A DNA stretch of 47,579 nucleotides, taken from Paludibacter sp. (lineage in GTDB: Bacteria; Bacteroidota; Bacteroidia; Bacteroidales; Paludibacteraceae). The stretch spans positions 1 to 47,579 of the forward strand of contig NZ_WASO01000006.1 of NCBI RefSeq assembly GCF_009712605.1, written 5' to 3'. A program made the translations under genes and the position numbers. This document shows positions 1-9,192 of the stretch, piece after piece. The first letter of the stretch is position 1; the number at the start of each line of letters is the position of its first letter. Below the pieces are notes generated by a model, which saw only the letters and a program-made list of their open reading frames with translations, ran no database searches and was not told where the DNA came from.

Positions 1-1028
1 TGTGTATCGTCCGTTCTCATGTACATATCCTGTCCCCAGTCCGAATTCCGATTAACCGGGAATTTGAATTCGCCGACATTCATAACTCCTTTATAAGTAA
101 ATATATAAGGATTGGTAGCGTCCTGTGCGAGTTGGGTGGCATTGGAAATATCCCAACCGTTCGGAGCGGCGCTCCCCACCATGTAAATAGCGCTATAAGC
201 AGGCAGATCGACTTTGGCAATCGTTATGGTCAAATCCAGCAGACTGACCGTTATTTTGTAAACCGCAGACTCGGTAATCGTAAATTTGTTGTCTGGGTCT
301 GTACTTAGCTGACGGTAAACAATATGGCTGGCATCGCTACCCATGTTGTACGACGGAAGGAACTGTCCGGGTGTAGTGATAAATTTGAAGCTTCCGGCGC
401 TCAATGCTCCCTGATAAACAAAAACGGTAGCATCGGTTGCCGAAGGTGTCAGCGCAAGCGCATTGTTTGCGTCCCATCCCTTTGGAGAAGCATCTCCGAT
501 GATATAAAGTGTTTTGCTGACCGGTTGGTAAGGCGTTACCGTGATGGTCAGGACATTGGAAGTCTCAGAGCTTTCTGGTGTCGAATAGATCGTAGAAACC
601 ACTTTTGCCTCCATGTCAATTGTCGTGCCGGCAGTCGCTTTCCAACGGTTCAACAACGAGTCATTAAAAGCAGCAACGTTGAAGTCTTTCGAATAGACAC
701 CTTTCCCCATGTCGTAAGAGAGCGCTTTGGAAAAGTTATTTCCTTTTTTGTCGATCAATAGTTTGTACGAGATAGAAGCGCCCGAACCGTTGTTGCTTCC
801 GGTTGTCCAGCTTAACGTGAAGCCCGTCTGGCTGGCCTGTTTCTGATTCAGAACCACCGTCGTAGCGGTACTCGACAGGGTTAATGGGCCGGCGAGGGCC
901 AGTTTTAATGCTTCGAACTGATCGCAGGAAGTCAGTAATGTTGCTACTGAAAGCGCAAAAAGCGTAATCCGTAAATAGGACCGTTTTGTCAGAGCGCTGC
1001 AAATGTGGGTTATATCAATTTTTCTCAT
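1..1028 (-). CDS. SusE-like outer-membrane lipoprotein, partial (C-terminus beyond window)
   Basis: The reading frame is open from the ATG at 1028 to the window edge, giving 342 codons and no stop. The N-terminus is a lipoprotein signal: a basic start, a hydrophobic stretch, then LLTSC with the acylated Cys at about residue 35. Next comes a SusE-type Ig-like domain around a GFTLSW segment. Two copies of a SusE/SusF starch-binding-like module follow, each starting LYIIGDASPKGWD or IYMVGSAAPNGWD and ending in a GxFKF strand. SusE/F proteins sit on the cell surface and help capture glycan for the SusC/SusD importer. The gene lies 29 bases downstream of susD and is probably co-transcribed. The upstream ATG at 1038 is out of frame. 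Family assignment is good; the glycan specificity cannot be read from the sequence. Confidence 0.85.
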   Translation of the reverse strand, partial: MRKIDITHICSALTKRSYLRITLFALSVATLLTSCDQFEALKLALAGPLTLSSTATTVVLNQKQASQTGFTLSWTTGSNNGSGASISYKLLIDKKGNNFSKALSYDMGKGVYSKDFNVAAFNDSLLNRWKATAGTTIDMEAKVVSTIYSTPESSETSNVLTITVTPYQPVSKTLYIIGDASPKGWDANNALALTPSATDATVFVYQGALSAGSFKFITTPGQFLPSYNMGSDASHIVYRQLSTDPDNKFTITESAVYKITVSLLDLTITIAKVDLPAYSAIYMVGSAAPNGWDISNATQLAQDATNPYIFTYKGVMNVGEFKFPVNRNSDWGQDMYMRTDDT

Positions 1029-1057
1029 TGGTATGCATTTTAGAAGTTAAACTTGAA

Positions 1058-2566
1058 TCAATATCCCGGATTCTGAGTCAGGTTGGGATTGGCATCACGT
1101 TCTTTCTGTGGAACCGGCAGTAAGAGAAATTTGCTACTCATGTTCGATTTGCCGATAGAGTGGAGGTAATCAATACCGTACTGGCCGTTGTTAATTCTGA
1201 TAAGGTCAAACCAGCGCTGTCCCTCGAAAGCCAGTTCCATGCGGCGTTCGTGAAGAATCTTAGCGCGAAGATCAGCCTGGCTGAGGCCTGTTACATCTCC
1301 CAAACCGGCTCTGGCTCTGACTTTATTCAACGTGGCACTGGCATTCGAGGCCGGAAGTTGAGCATCAGAGGTTTTGCCCAATTCATTCAGTGATTCGGCT
1401 TTCATCAATAATATGTCGGCATAACGCAATACCGGGAAATTCAACGGGCTGTTGTCGTAAGAAGCTGATACTGATTTTGTAACCAAAAATTTACGTAGGT
1501 TGTAACCGGTGGTGGAGTACGATTTCTGGTAATCCATACCGTCGAATTTCGGGCAGCCTTCATATAAAACTGTGGCATCTTTGCGTAAATCGCCTGTTTC
1601 ATAGGCATCCATAAACTCTTGCGTCGGTTGATTCCAGCCCCATCCGCCGGCCACCATGTTCGAGCCTCTTGGTCCGGTGAAAGTGCTCAACCATGATGAT
1701 TGGTTTTCGTTCGACCAGAAACCATATCCGGCATTGCTGGTGTACTGAATTTCAAAGAGAGACTCTTTCGAGTTTTCGGTTGCCGGGTTAAAATTGTCGG
1801 CATAGTTGGTATTCAGATCATATCCCAACGTTTTTACCTGATCGCAGAGATCGGACACCTGTTGCCAGTTGCCCAGCGTGAGGTAAACTTTGGCCAACAT
1901 ACCTACTGCCGATCCTTTGGAAGCGCGTCCAATATCGGAACCGGTATAATCTTCACGTTTAGGTAACAGGTTGATAGCGTTGGTTAGATCAGAAATGATT
2001 TGCTTGTACACATCCGCTTTGGGGGTTCTAAAAGGACGCAGGTCGTCACCTGGATTAACCGGCTGAAGAACCAGAGGTACATCGCCGAAGAAACGAACCA
2101 AAATGAAGTAATACTGAGCACGTAAGAAATAGGCTTGCCCCAAAACTTTATTTTTTACCGTTTCGCTGATAGTCATGCCGGGTACTTTTTGCAAAATAAT
2201 ATTGCAACGCAGAATACCGGGCCATGGACCGCGCCAGAGGTCGAGAACTCCCTGGTTATCTGTTGTCGTTACGAAATTGGCTTCGTCCTGAGTTTCGATA
2301 CCGTCGGATCCGCCACCGGCTCCTACAATACTGTTGCCGGCCATAATATCCGTTGTCCACATGCGCATGTTATACAATTTGGGCCATTGCAGGGGTTGGT
2401 ATGCCCCGTTGACAGCAGAAATAGCGTCATCTTCCGTCTGAAAAAAGTTTGAAGTGTTGATGGTGTCTTCGGGTGCTTTATTCAGAAAGTCACTGCTACA
2501 GGCAGTTAACAATAGAGCTGCCAGAGCGAAGGAAATATATTTTTTGATTTGCATAATATCGTTCAT
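1058..2566 (-). CDS. SusD-like glycan-binding lipoprotein (RagB/SusD family)
   Basis: This 502-residue surface lipoprotein forms the lid over the SusC channel. Its signal peptide ends in LLTAC with the lipid-bearing Cys at residue 23. The NTSNFFQTEDDAISAVNGAY segment near residue 40 is the usual SusD N-terminal helix, and TPR-like helices make up the core. The C-terminus RxxELAFEGQRWFDLIR, then LPVPQKE, NPNLTQNPGY, is the standard SusD ending. The start at 2566 lies 8 bases after the SusC stop, so the two are translationally close; an in-frame ATG at 2554 (MQIKK) is an equally plausible start. Length is normal for the family. The ligand cannot be inferred. Confidence 0.95.
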   Translation of the reverse strand: MNDIMQIKKYISFALAALLLTACSSDFLNKAPEDTINTSNFFQTEDDAISAVNGAYQPLQWPKLYNMRMWTTDIMAGNSIVGAGGGSDGIETQDEANFVTTTDNQGVLDLWRGPWPGILRCNIILQKVPGMTISETVKNKVLGQAYFLRAQYYFILVRFFGDVPLVLQPVNPGDDLRPFRTPKADVYKQIISDLTNAINLLPKREDYTGSDIGRASKGSAVGMLAKVYLTLGNWQQVSDLCDQVKTLGYDLNTNYADNFNPATENSKESLFEIQYTSNAGYGFWSNENQSSWLSTFTGPRGSNMVAGGWGWNQPTQEFMDAYETGDLRKDATVLYEGCPKFDGMDYQKSYSTTGYNLRKFLVTKSVSASYDNSPLNFPVLRYADILLMKAESLNELGKTSDAQLPASNASATLNKVRARAGLGDVTGLSQADLRAKILHERRMELAFEGQRWFDLIRINNGQYGIDYLHSIGKSNMSSKFLLLPVPQKERDANPNLTQNPGY

Positions 2567-2574
2567 TTAAGGAA

Positions 2575-5500
2575 TTATAAACCAATGTTCACACCAATGC
2601 TGTAGGTTCTTGTAACCGGATACACGTTGTTGTCAATGCCGCTTGCACCCACTTCCGGATCGAATCCGGTATATTTTGTGAATGTGCAAAGATTTTCAAT
2701 AGAGACATAAAACCGCAGATTGGTCAGATATATTTTTTTCAGCGTTTGCGTTGGTAGTGTATATCCTAATTTTACATTCTTGATTCTCACGTAAGAACCA
2801 TCTTCGATGTAACGATCGGATGGTCGTGTGTTTTTGTTGGGGTCGTTGTAAACGGCACGTGGCATAGAGGTAATGGTGCCTTCTCCCGTCCAGCGTTTAA
2901 GTGTTTCAGTGGTTTGGTTCTGAGCTACATCCATTGCTTCACTCCAGAAACGGTTGGCATTGCAAATTTTATTGCCGGCCACTCCCTGCATGAAAATGCT
3001 TAGGTCGAAACCACCATAGCTGAAGGTATTGTTCATCGCAAATATGAATTTCGGGTTCGGACTGCCGAGGTACGTTCTATCCTGATCGTTGATAACTCCA
3101 TCGTGATTCAGGTCTTTGAACCGGATATCACCCGGAGATGTACGGTTGTAGGGATCGTTGCCTGGAACCTGAAGTGCATGGTTGTCAACTTCTTTCTGGT
3201 TCTGGAAGATACCGTCGGTTTTGAATCCGTAAAATTCGTTGATGGGTTGTCCGGCTTTGATCAATGCCAGATTATAGTTCAATCCGATGCTTCCGCTCGA
3301 CATAGGAACGGTGTCATTGATGCTGACCACTTTGTTCTGGTTGTAGGAAAAGTTGAACGATGAATTCCATTTCAGTTTTCCGGTAAGGTTTTTCGTGTTT
3401 ACTGTTACTTCCACACCACGGTTGTCCATTTTGCCTGCATTGATGGATGGAACATAAACGTCAGAATAACCGGTAGATACGGGTACTACCATCGGAACCA
3501 GCATCTTGTCCGTGCGTTTGATATAGGCATCCAGACTGATATCTACTCTTTGATTGAATAAAGTGGCATCAAAACCTGCATTGGCCTGTTTTTGTTGTTC
3601 CCATTGTACATTCGGATTGGGCATTACTGTTGGAACTACTGCCGACACAACCGTATTGTTGAAATTGTATTTAATGGTGTTCAGTGAGGATGCAAACGAA
3701 TAATTACCGATTTCCTGATTACCGGTTATACCGTATCCGGCTCTGATTTTTAGATCATTGATGAAGGATATGTTTTTGAAAAAATCTTCCTGACTGGCTC
3801 TCCAGGCCAACGAAACGGAAGGAAAGATCCCGTATTTATTGTTTGATCCGAAGCGGGACGAACCGTCGCGGCGGATAGTTGCGGTAACCAGATATTTGTC
3901 GTTGTAAGCATAGTTGAAACGTCCCATTTCGGAGAATAGTGCCCAGCTGGAAGTGCTTCCGCCAATTGTAGGTTGTAGAGTACCGTTGCTGAGTTGTTGA
4001 GTCAAATCGCTGGCAAAAGTCTGAATGGAACCGTTCATATAATTGTAACGGTTTTTTTGAGCACTGGTACCTGCCATGATGCCGATGCGGTGCAGACCGA
4101 ATGATTTGTCAAAAGTCAGGGTGTTATCCCAGGTCCAGGTGAGATTTTTATTATATTGTTCCGATAAATAGGAATTGGAATTAATGCTGGTGTCCCATGC
4201 ATATTTCGGAGCCCAGCTGCGTGAATTCCAGAAGTTGGCCTGTAATCCGAAATTGGACTTCAGTTTCAGGTATTTCATTATTTCCAGTTCACCAAACACC
4301 GATCCCATTACGTTATAGCCCAAAGTGCTGTTGTCTACTGTTTTGGCAAGGCCTATCGGGTTCACAATGTCGCCGTCCCACATAGGTTGGGCTACCGGAC
4401 CGGAGTAATTACCGTTACTTCGGTAAATTGGCTGGGTTGGCAGTGCCAGCATTGTGTTTTTGATGCTGTAATTGCCGCTCGATTTGATGTCGTGGTTCAA
4501 CGTCAGGTTGTTGCCGAATTTCAAAACGGGTAGTACTTTCGACTCGGTGTTGAGTTGGAACGTGTAACGAGAATAGCCTGTGTTGGTCACTATGCCATCT
4601 TGTTTCAGGTAGTTACCCGACACATAATAACTTGATTTGTCCGAATTACCCGAGTAAGAAAAAGAGTAGTTGTGCATGGGAGCTGTGCCGAATAATGCAT
4701 CCAGCCAGTCGGTGCCGGCACCCAGACTTTCGGGACTTGAATATTCGGGATTTTTAGCCAGTCCTGCATTGGTCATCATTTCATTATGCAATGTTGCAAA
4801 CTGTGAAGCATTCAGCATTTTTATCGTGTGAGTTGCTTCCTGCAGTCCGAATGAGTAGTTGAAATTGATGTGCGATTTATCTCCTTTCCCTTTTTTTGTG
4901 GTGATAATCACTACGCCGTTGGCACCTCTCGATCCGTAGATTGCTGTAGCAGACGCATCTTTTAGAATTTGTAACGATTCTATATCGTCCATGTTCAATT
5001 GGTTGAGTCCGCTCGAAACCGGCAATCCGTCAATAACAAAAAGAGGATTGCTATCATTGATAGTCCCGGTTCCGCGGATTCTGAAAGTGGCATCGCTACC
5101 CGGAGTTCCGGAAGAAATTACCTGTACACCGGCTGCGCGTCCTTGCATGGCATCGCTCACACTTGGTACAGGTAAAGAACTTAAATCTTCCGTTTTAACT
5201 ACTGATACAGAGCCTGTCAGATCTTTTTTTCGCTGACTGCCGTATCCAACTACTACAATCTCTTCCAATGCCTTGGAACTTTCTGCCATTACTATTTTTA
5301 TAGAAGATCCTTTTGCTGCCACTTCCTGAGGATTGTATCCGACGTATGAAACAAGCAGGACCGGATTTTTAATGTTCGTTGCCGGAAGAGTGAACTTCCC
5401 GTCAACATTGGTGATGGTACCTGTGGAGGTGCCTTTGATCATGATGCTTACACCAATTAGCGCTTCTCCTTTTTGATCTACCACAACGCCCGAAACGGGA

Positions 5501-5589
5501 GAAGGGTTTTGTGCAATAATGCCTGTCGAAATAAGCAGCATACATAACAATGTGGCTATTCCGGTAAGTCTAAATTTTTGATGATTCAT
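2575..5589 (-). CDS. SusC-like TonB-dependent outer-membrane transporter
   Basis: A TonB-dependent barrel that imports oligosaccharides together with the SusD lid. From the ATG at 5589 (MNHQKF) it has a signal peptide ending in IIAQ and then a carboxypeptidase-regulatory-like domain at about 30-105 (SGVVVDQKGEALIGVS). A TonB box-like stretch EEIVVVGYGSQRKKDLTGS and a plug domain with AIYGSRGANGVVIITTKKGK come next. The remainder is a 22-strand-type barrel of normal length (about 1004 residues in all) ending in the aromatic-poor YSIGVNIGL. An in-frame ATG at 5613 would add eight residues ahead of the signal peptide, so I prefer 5589. It is the first gene of a SusC-SusD-SusE transcript. I see no anti-sigma-interacting N-terminal extension, so control by a hybrid or transmembrane regulator seems likelier than by an ECF sigma pair. 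Confidence 0.95.
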   Translation of the reverse strand: MNHQKFRLTGIATLLCMLLISTGIIAQNPSPVSGVVVDQKGEALIGVSIMIKGTSTGTITNVDGKFTLPATNIKNPVLLVSYVGYNPQEVAAKGSSIKIVMAESSKALEEIVVVGYGSQRKKDLTGSVSVVKTEDLSSLPVPSVSDAMQGRAAGVQVISSGTPGSDATFRIRGTGTINDSNPLFVIDGLPVSSGLNQLNMDDIESLQILKDASATAIYGSRGANGVVIITTKKGKGDKSHINFNYSFGLQEATHTIKMLNASQFATLHNEMMTNAGLAKNPEYSSPESLGAGTDWLDALFGTAPMHNYSFSYSGNSDKSSYYVSGNYLKQDGIVTNTGYSRYTFQLNTESKVLPVLKFGNNLTLNHDIKSSGNYSIKNTMLALPTQPIYRSNGNYSGPVAQPMWDGDIVNPIGLAKTVDNSTLGYNVMGSVFGELEIMKYLKLKSNFGLQANFWNSRSWAPKYAWDTSINSNSYLSEQYNKNLTWTWDNTLTFDKSFGLHRIGIMAGTSAQKNRYNYMNGSIQTFASDLTQQLSNGTLQPTIGGSTSSWALFSEMGRFNYAYNDKYLVTATIRRDGSSRFGSNNKYGIFPSVSLAWRASQEDFFKNISFINDLKIRAGYGITGNQEIGNYSFASSLNTIKYNFNNTVVSAVVPTVMPNPNVQWEQQKQANAGFDATLFNQRVDISLDAYIKRTDKMLVPMVVPVSTGYSDVYVPSINAGKMDNRGVEVTVNTKNLTGKLKWNSSFNFSYNQNKVVSINDTVPMSSGSIGLNYNLALIKAGQPINEFYGFKTDGIFQNQKEVDNHALQVPGNDPYNRTSPGDIRFKDLNHDGVINDQDRTYLGSPNPKFIFAMNNTFSYGGFDLSIFMQGVAGNKICNANRFWSEAMDVAQNQTTETLKRWTGEGTITSMPRAVYNDPNKNTRPSDRYIEDGSYVRIKNVKLGYTLPTQTLKKIYLTNLRFYVSIENLCTFTKYTGFDPEVGASGIDNNVYPVTRTYSIGVNIGL

Positions 5590-5882
5590 TGATTTTGAAA
5601 TTAAGGTTGACACATTAATTTTTATTTCTCATTCAGGACTAATAATTTATTCAGATTGTTTATTCCTTCTTTCGTTTTCAAGTAAAAAAATAACAAGAAC
5701 CATGTTGAAATTACTGTATAAAAGAGGGACGAAATCAGGGACAAAAGGAACGACTATGCCTTGATGTTAGGCTGAGTCAGGGAGAGTAAGAATGCGAGAG
5801 TGAAGTTCGGTGGGTCATGTTTTTTCAATTTAAGGTTAACAATAAGTTTTCCTGAAAGCACAATAAGCTCAGGATTGACAAT

Positions 5883-5891
5883 GCAAAATTA
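5883..5891 (-). promoter_or_regulatory. Bacteroidota -7 promoter element upstream of susC
   Basis: The minus strand reads TAATTTTGC, matching TAnnTTTG. No good TTTG -33 element lies 19-20 bases upstream, which is common at activator-dependent sus promoters. Transcription from here would leave a leader of about 260-280 bases. Confidence 0.5.
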
Positions 5892-6027
5892 GAACAGAGA
5901 TGAATTCAATATTTTTCCTGTACTGAAAATGTAGTAAAAAGCAAAGTGTTTGAGTGTTTAATCTGTTTATAAACAGAGTTCTGATGGATTTTTGGGAGGT
6001 GAAAAATGTAGTGGTATTGAAAAAGAA

Positions 6028-6059
6028 AAAGCCTTTGGAATTTCAATTCCAAAGGCTTT
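6028..6059 (-). terminator. Intrinsic terminator of the DUF6377 regulator gene
   Basis: There is a perfect 14-bp stem (AAAGCCTTTGGAAT against ATTCCAAAGGCTTT) with a 4-base loop. On the minus strand it is followed by TTTTTCTTTTTC. It sits 20 bases after the stop of the gene at 6080. Confidence 0.85.
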
Positions 6060-6079
6060 AAAAGGTATGTGAGGGTCTA

Positions 6080-7726
6080 TTATTTGATGTTGGTGCCGAT
6101 TCGCATTACCTGAGTTTCGAAATCGTCGCGGGGTACGCTGGCTTTGTTCCTTAGTTTGGTGCGGTAGTTGTAAATAGTCGATAGTGAATATCTCAGAAAA
6201 TGAGAAATCTTCACACTATCAGTAATGCCCAAACGTATCAGGGCGAAAATTCGTAGTTCGGTATTGAGTACTTCACCCTGCTTTAGTACGATGCGCCCGT
6301 TTTCGACCAGTAGTTTATTGAACTCTTCGACAAACCCGGGAAACAGTTGAAGAAAAGTCGTGTCGAAATTGGCATAAAATTCGGCCAATTCATCTTCAAT
6401 AAACTGTTTGGACTTGATAGTACGAAGCACTTCGTCGATTTTACCGGCTGCGGCTGTTTTATTGAGAAGACGCCGGTACGAATCCAGTTTGTCGATGTAC
6501 ACCGAACACTGATCCATATACCGTCCGATATATTCTTCTTTAATAAGGTTGGCCTCGCTCAGGGTAAAATTGGCATGTTTCAACTGCTCGTTGATATCCG
6601 ACAGTTCGGCGTTGAGGCTGATTAATTGTTCGTTGGCAGTACTGAGTTCTTTTCTGGCAACCGCCAACTTCTTCATTTGCCTGTAAAGTAAGCCTATGGT
6701 AAGAATCAGGAAAAGAGCCAGTATACTGATGCTGATAAGAAAAATGGTGAGCTGACGTTGCCGTGCCTTATTTTCCATCTGGTAAGCCCTGTCAATGATG
6801 GGCAGCATCTGGGTAATTTCAATAGTGCGGAGACGGGCATTGCAAAACAGGGCGTCGTCCAGTGAGCGCCGGATGTATTTGTAGGCTCTGTCGATGTCGC
6901 CATCTTCGTAAAGCATGATGGACAGTTTACGGAGCGAGATATATTCTTTATTTGCCGATTGCAAATCATAGATCGAAGAAACAATCAGCCATTTTTTTTC
7001 ATTGTTCCGGTCTCCTTTTCCGTGATAAGCTTCTGAGATACTGTAGGCAATGATTGCTCTGTCATGACTGCCTTCCTGAATGGTAGGATAATATTTCAAA
7101 AGTATTTTCAGGGCATCGTCATATCTTTTATTCACAATGAGCTGGTCGGTTTGCACCATAATGTGAGTGCTCGACTTCGGAGGGTTGGTCACCAGTAACG
7201 AATCGCGGAAAGAAGCCGTCAGTTTTTCATAATACGCCTTTTCCTGATAGGATACGGCATAATCGGCCATATTTCCATAAATGGTTCGGTAAATGTGGAA
7301 ATAGTATGCTTTCAGATCGGGCGACCGGTTTATATCGACACTTTTCAGCAGATCGATGCCTTCTTTATACATCCCCACGGTACCCATAATGGACGCAAGG
7401 TTCAACCGTGCATCAGCAATGTTCCGGCTATTGGCAAGTCTTTCTGCAATTTGAAGCTTCTTTCTGGCGTAAGTCAATGCCGAATCCGATTTGTAGGCTT
7501 TGTATTCGTCGTATAGCTGTCCGCAAATGGTATAGAGCTGATCGTTGGATGGCGAATAAGAAAGCAATCCTTTCAGGTGATTCAGTTTGTTCTCCTTTTT
7601 CTGAATGTAAATTTGATACTGGTCGATGGTGTTGTCCAGTACTTTGAGCAGCGAATCGGTGGTGTTTTTGGCAGTTATATTGATAGCTGCGCAACAGCAT
7701 AAGAAGAACACAACGATTTTTTTCAT
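6080..7726 (-). CDS. DUF6377-type transmembrane regulator (TPR sensor, helix, coiled coil, C-terminal HTH)
   Basis: A 548-residue protein from the ATG at 7726 (MKKIVVFF), where a clear signal peptide begins; the open frame extends 33 codons further but lacks signal features. Residues 20-320 are TPR-like helices expected in the periplasm. One membrane helix lies at about 327-347 and a cytoplasmic coiled coil at about 350-395. The end, about 490-527, reads [32 protein letters not shown], the LuxR/helix-turn-helix-like end of Bacteroidota DUF6377 proteins. I infer a one-component membrane regulator that senses something in the periplasm. It lies directly upstream of the SusC promoter region on the same strand, so it is a candidate regulator of that cluster. 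It has its own terminator and is not part of the sus transcript. Confidence 0.8.
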   Translation of the reverse strand: MKKIVVFFLCCCAAINITAKNTTDSLLKVLDNTIDQYQIYIQKKENKLNHLKGLLSYSPSNDQLYTICGQLYDEYKAYKSDSALTYARKKLQIAERLANSRNIADARLNLASIMGTVGMYKEGIDLLKSVDINRSPDLKAYYFHIYRTIYGNMADYAVSYQEKAYYEKLTASFRDSLLVTNPPKSSTHIMVQTDQLIVNKRYDDALKILLKYYPTIQEGSHDRAIIAYSISEAYHGKGDRNNEKKWLIVSSIYDLQSANKEYISLRKLSIMLYEDGDIDRAYKYIRRSLDDALFCNARLRTIEITQMLPIIDRAYQMENKARQRQLTIFLISISILALFLILTIGLLYRQMKKLAVARKELSTANEQLISLNAELSDINEQLKHANFTLSEANLIKEEYIGRYMDQCSVYIDKLDSYRRLLNKTAAAGKIDEVLRTIKSKQFIEDELAEFYANFDTTFLQLFPGFVEEFNKLLVENGRIVLKQGEVLNTELRIFALIRLGITDSVKISHFLRYSLSTIYNYRTKLRNKASVPRDDFETQVMRIGTNIK

Positions 7727-7882
7727 GGGGATATTTTTGTTGAAGAGTTCTACTTCAATGCAAAATGTAATGTGCTTTGGAAATGAGACGTATATAGTTT
7801 TGTGGTACAATAAAAAGAAAAGCACACAAAAAACATCTGTTTTTAATGTGCTTTGATAGCTCGTTGTAACAAATATGTTTGT

Positions 7883-8359
7883 TTACTGATTTTGATTATT
7901 TATTACTTGTTCCGCTTTATCATGCAATAATGCATTAATATCAATAGATGGGAAATTATACTTTCCGAAAGGGAAATACGAAGTTAGATTAGAAAGATAT
8001 AATCTCATATTAGTAATACAAATACTTAATGCAGAAAATTGCAAAAATTCCTGTTTCTGCTTGTCTGATAATTCTGCATTCGCATCGAATCCAAAAAAAC
8101 CAACACTTTCAGCAAATAGAGAATAACCCTCTTTAGGCTCTTCTTTTTCATTTAAAGGGAAATTGATTGCAATTTTTGAAAGAATTTGATATGTTTTGGT
8201 ATTGTCTTGTTGTGATATGCCAAAATCAATTTCAATAGGGTACAGAGCCATTTTTTTCTCTAGATCGGCTCTTGATTCAATATTACCTCTAAACAAACCA
8301 GAACTACTAACTATTGCAAAGTCAATAAGAATCAGTGGCGATTTGGTCGCATTTATCAT
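7883..8359 (-). CDS. SecB-like chaperone of a toxin-antitoxin-chaperone module
   Basis: A 158-residue acidic, cytoplasmic protein. Its second half reads SICITNMRLYLSNLTSYFPF and continues GKYNFPSIDINALL. This matches the SecB fold signature in which a helix and FPF/YPF turn are followed by a short proline-containing strand and the last helix. SecB proteins bind unfolded polypeptides; the branch linked to HigB/HigA modules protects the antitoxin. Here the gene is third in the order toxin-antitoxin-chaperone, starting 11 bases after the antitoxin stop, the same order as in the Mycobacterium tuberculosis TAC locus. Base composition is much more AT-rich than in the flanking housekeeping genes, which suggests acquisition by transfer. 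The SecB-like call rests on motif recognition rather than a search. A free-standing SecB-like protein of general function is the alternative. Confidence 0.7.
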   Translation of the reverse strand: MINATKSPLILIDFAIVSSSGLFRGNIESRADLEKKMALYPIEIDFGISQQDNTKTYQILSKIAINFPLNEKEEPKEGYSLFAESVGFFGFDANAELSDKQKQEFLQFSALSICITNMRLYLSNLTSYFPFGKYNFPSIDINALLHDKAEQVINNQNQ

Positions 8360-8370
8360 AAAATAAGAAT

Positions 8371-8787
8371 TTAAGCAACTCTGTTCTTTAATTTCTCTTC
8401 TTGTTTATTAATTGGAGTACAATAAGCATTGCTATCATATGTAAAATAGCCATTGCTATGTAGATAGTTTCTACAAGATTCAATATCATTAGGGGAAGCA
8501 CACTGAGATACCAAACAATCTTGAATAATATATTGTTCTTTACTTTGAAAAGAAAGAGTAGGAATAATGCCTACGGCAAGAGATAATTCAACTAATTTAG
8601 AAATACGATGGTCGTAGTTTCCATTAAGTATTTGACTTATATATCCTTTAGAAACGCCTAATTTTTCAGCTAATTTGGTTTGGCTATTTCCATTTTCTTT
8701 CAAATATTGACTTACTTGATCAAATAAATCCATTTGAATTTTAGTAATAATATAGCCAGGACTGCAAATTAATTCTTCACGAGTCAT
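8371..8787 (-). CDS. HigA-like XRE-family antitoxin
   Basis: 138 residues with a helix-turn-helix at about 33-57 (SQTKLAEKLGVSKGYISQIL, a textbook XRE motif), preceded by a short helix. A C-terminal tail of about 50 residues contains four Cys and no recognisable domain. In TAC systems the antitoxin carries a C-terminal chaperone-addiction extension in this position, and the tail is a candidate for that. The gene lies 12 bases downstream of the toxin frame and 11 bases upstream of the SecB-like gene, so the three form one transcript. It probably represses its own operon through the palindrome at 9193-9212. An internal ATG (residue 19, MDLFDQ) is an alternative start. AT-rich like its partners. 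Confidence 0.8.
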   Translation of the reverse strand: MTREELICSPGYIITKIQMDLFDQVSQYLKENGNSQTKLAEKLGVSKGYISQILNGNYDHRISKLVELSLAVGIIPTLSFQSKEQYIIQDCLVSQCASPNDIESCRNYLHSNGYFTYDSNAYCTPINKQEEKLKNRVA

Positions 8788-8799
8788 ACTTGGTAATTT

Positions 8800-9168
8800 T
8801 TAGGAATTGAGATAATCTGAAACAATAGAAATTAGTTGGTTAATATCTTCTGGTTGAGTGTTCTTATAACCACCTAATATTACAATTTGATTTTTTAATG
8901 ATTGTAATCCATAAACACGAAGATCCCCTTTTTAAAATTCAAAACATTTGACATTTAATTTACGTAATCTAGGATGTTTTATTTCTCTCCATTGCTTTTG
9001 TAAAAGCATTAAACCATCAACGTATCTTTGCATATATTGCCCGATACTTTGATAGGAACGGAAATAAATTGGATTCGAAGCTATTTCAATTTCATATTGA
9101 TCCAACAAACATTTTCCATTAATTAATAATTTATGAAAAATATATTTGTTAGGTCTAATCTCGTCCAT
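8800..9168 (-). pseudogene. RelE/HigB-type toxin interrupted by an in-frame TAA
   Basis: The frame from the ATG at 9168 (MDEIRPNKYIFHKLL) runs to TAA at 8932-8934 and then stays open in the same frame to TAA at 8800-8802. The second part, KGDLRVYGLQ, then IVILGGYKNTQ, is the conserved C-terminal half of RelE/HigB-like ribonuclease toxins, and the part before the stop (LRKLNVKCFEF) leads straight into it. A single substitution in one codon (for instance AAA to TAA) explains the break. The truncated 79-residue product would lack the strand carrying the conserved Arg, so it is probably inactive. An ATG at 9192 is in frame, but a -7 promoter element lies over those codons, so 9168 is preferred. 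The alternatives are a sequencing error or stop readthrough. Confidence 0.75.
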
Positions 9169-9178
9169 TATTTGTGTT

Positions 9179-9187
9179 GCAAATATA
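9179..9187 (-). promoter_or_regulatory. -7 promoter element of the TAC module
   Basis: The minus strand reads TATATTTGC, a perfect TAnnTTTGC. It lies 10 bases before the ATG at 9168, so the transcript would be nearly leaderless, and it argues against the ATG at 9192 as start. Confidence 0.6.
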
Positions 9188-9192
9188 CGCAT

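Larger units (their letters stand above)
5614..6079. other. Intergenic region: susC leader and promoter, terminator of the DUF6377 gene
   Basis: No gene is visible in this stretch. It holds a TAATTTTGC promoter element for susC at 5883-5891, about 270 bases before the susC start. A small hairpin at the presumed 5' end of the leader pairs 5851-5855 with 5869-5873. At the other end is the terminator hairpin of the gene at 6080-7726. The rest is AT-rich with no open frame of note. Confidence 0.6.

Noticed and set aside
7726-7825. Longer start for the DUF6377 regulator (33 extra residues)
   Set aside because: The extension has no signal-peptide features, while a clear signal peptide begins at the ATG at 7726.
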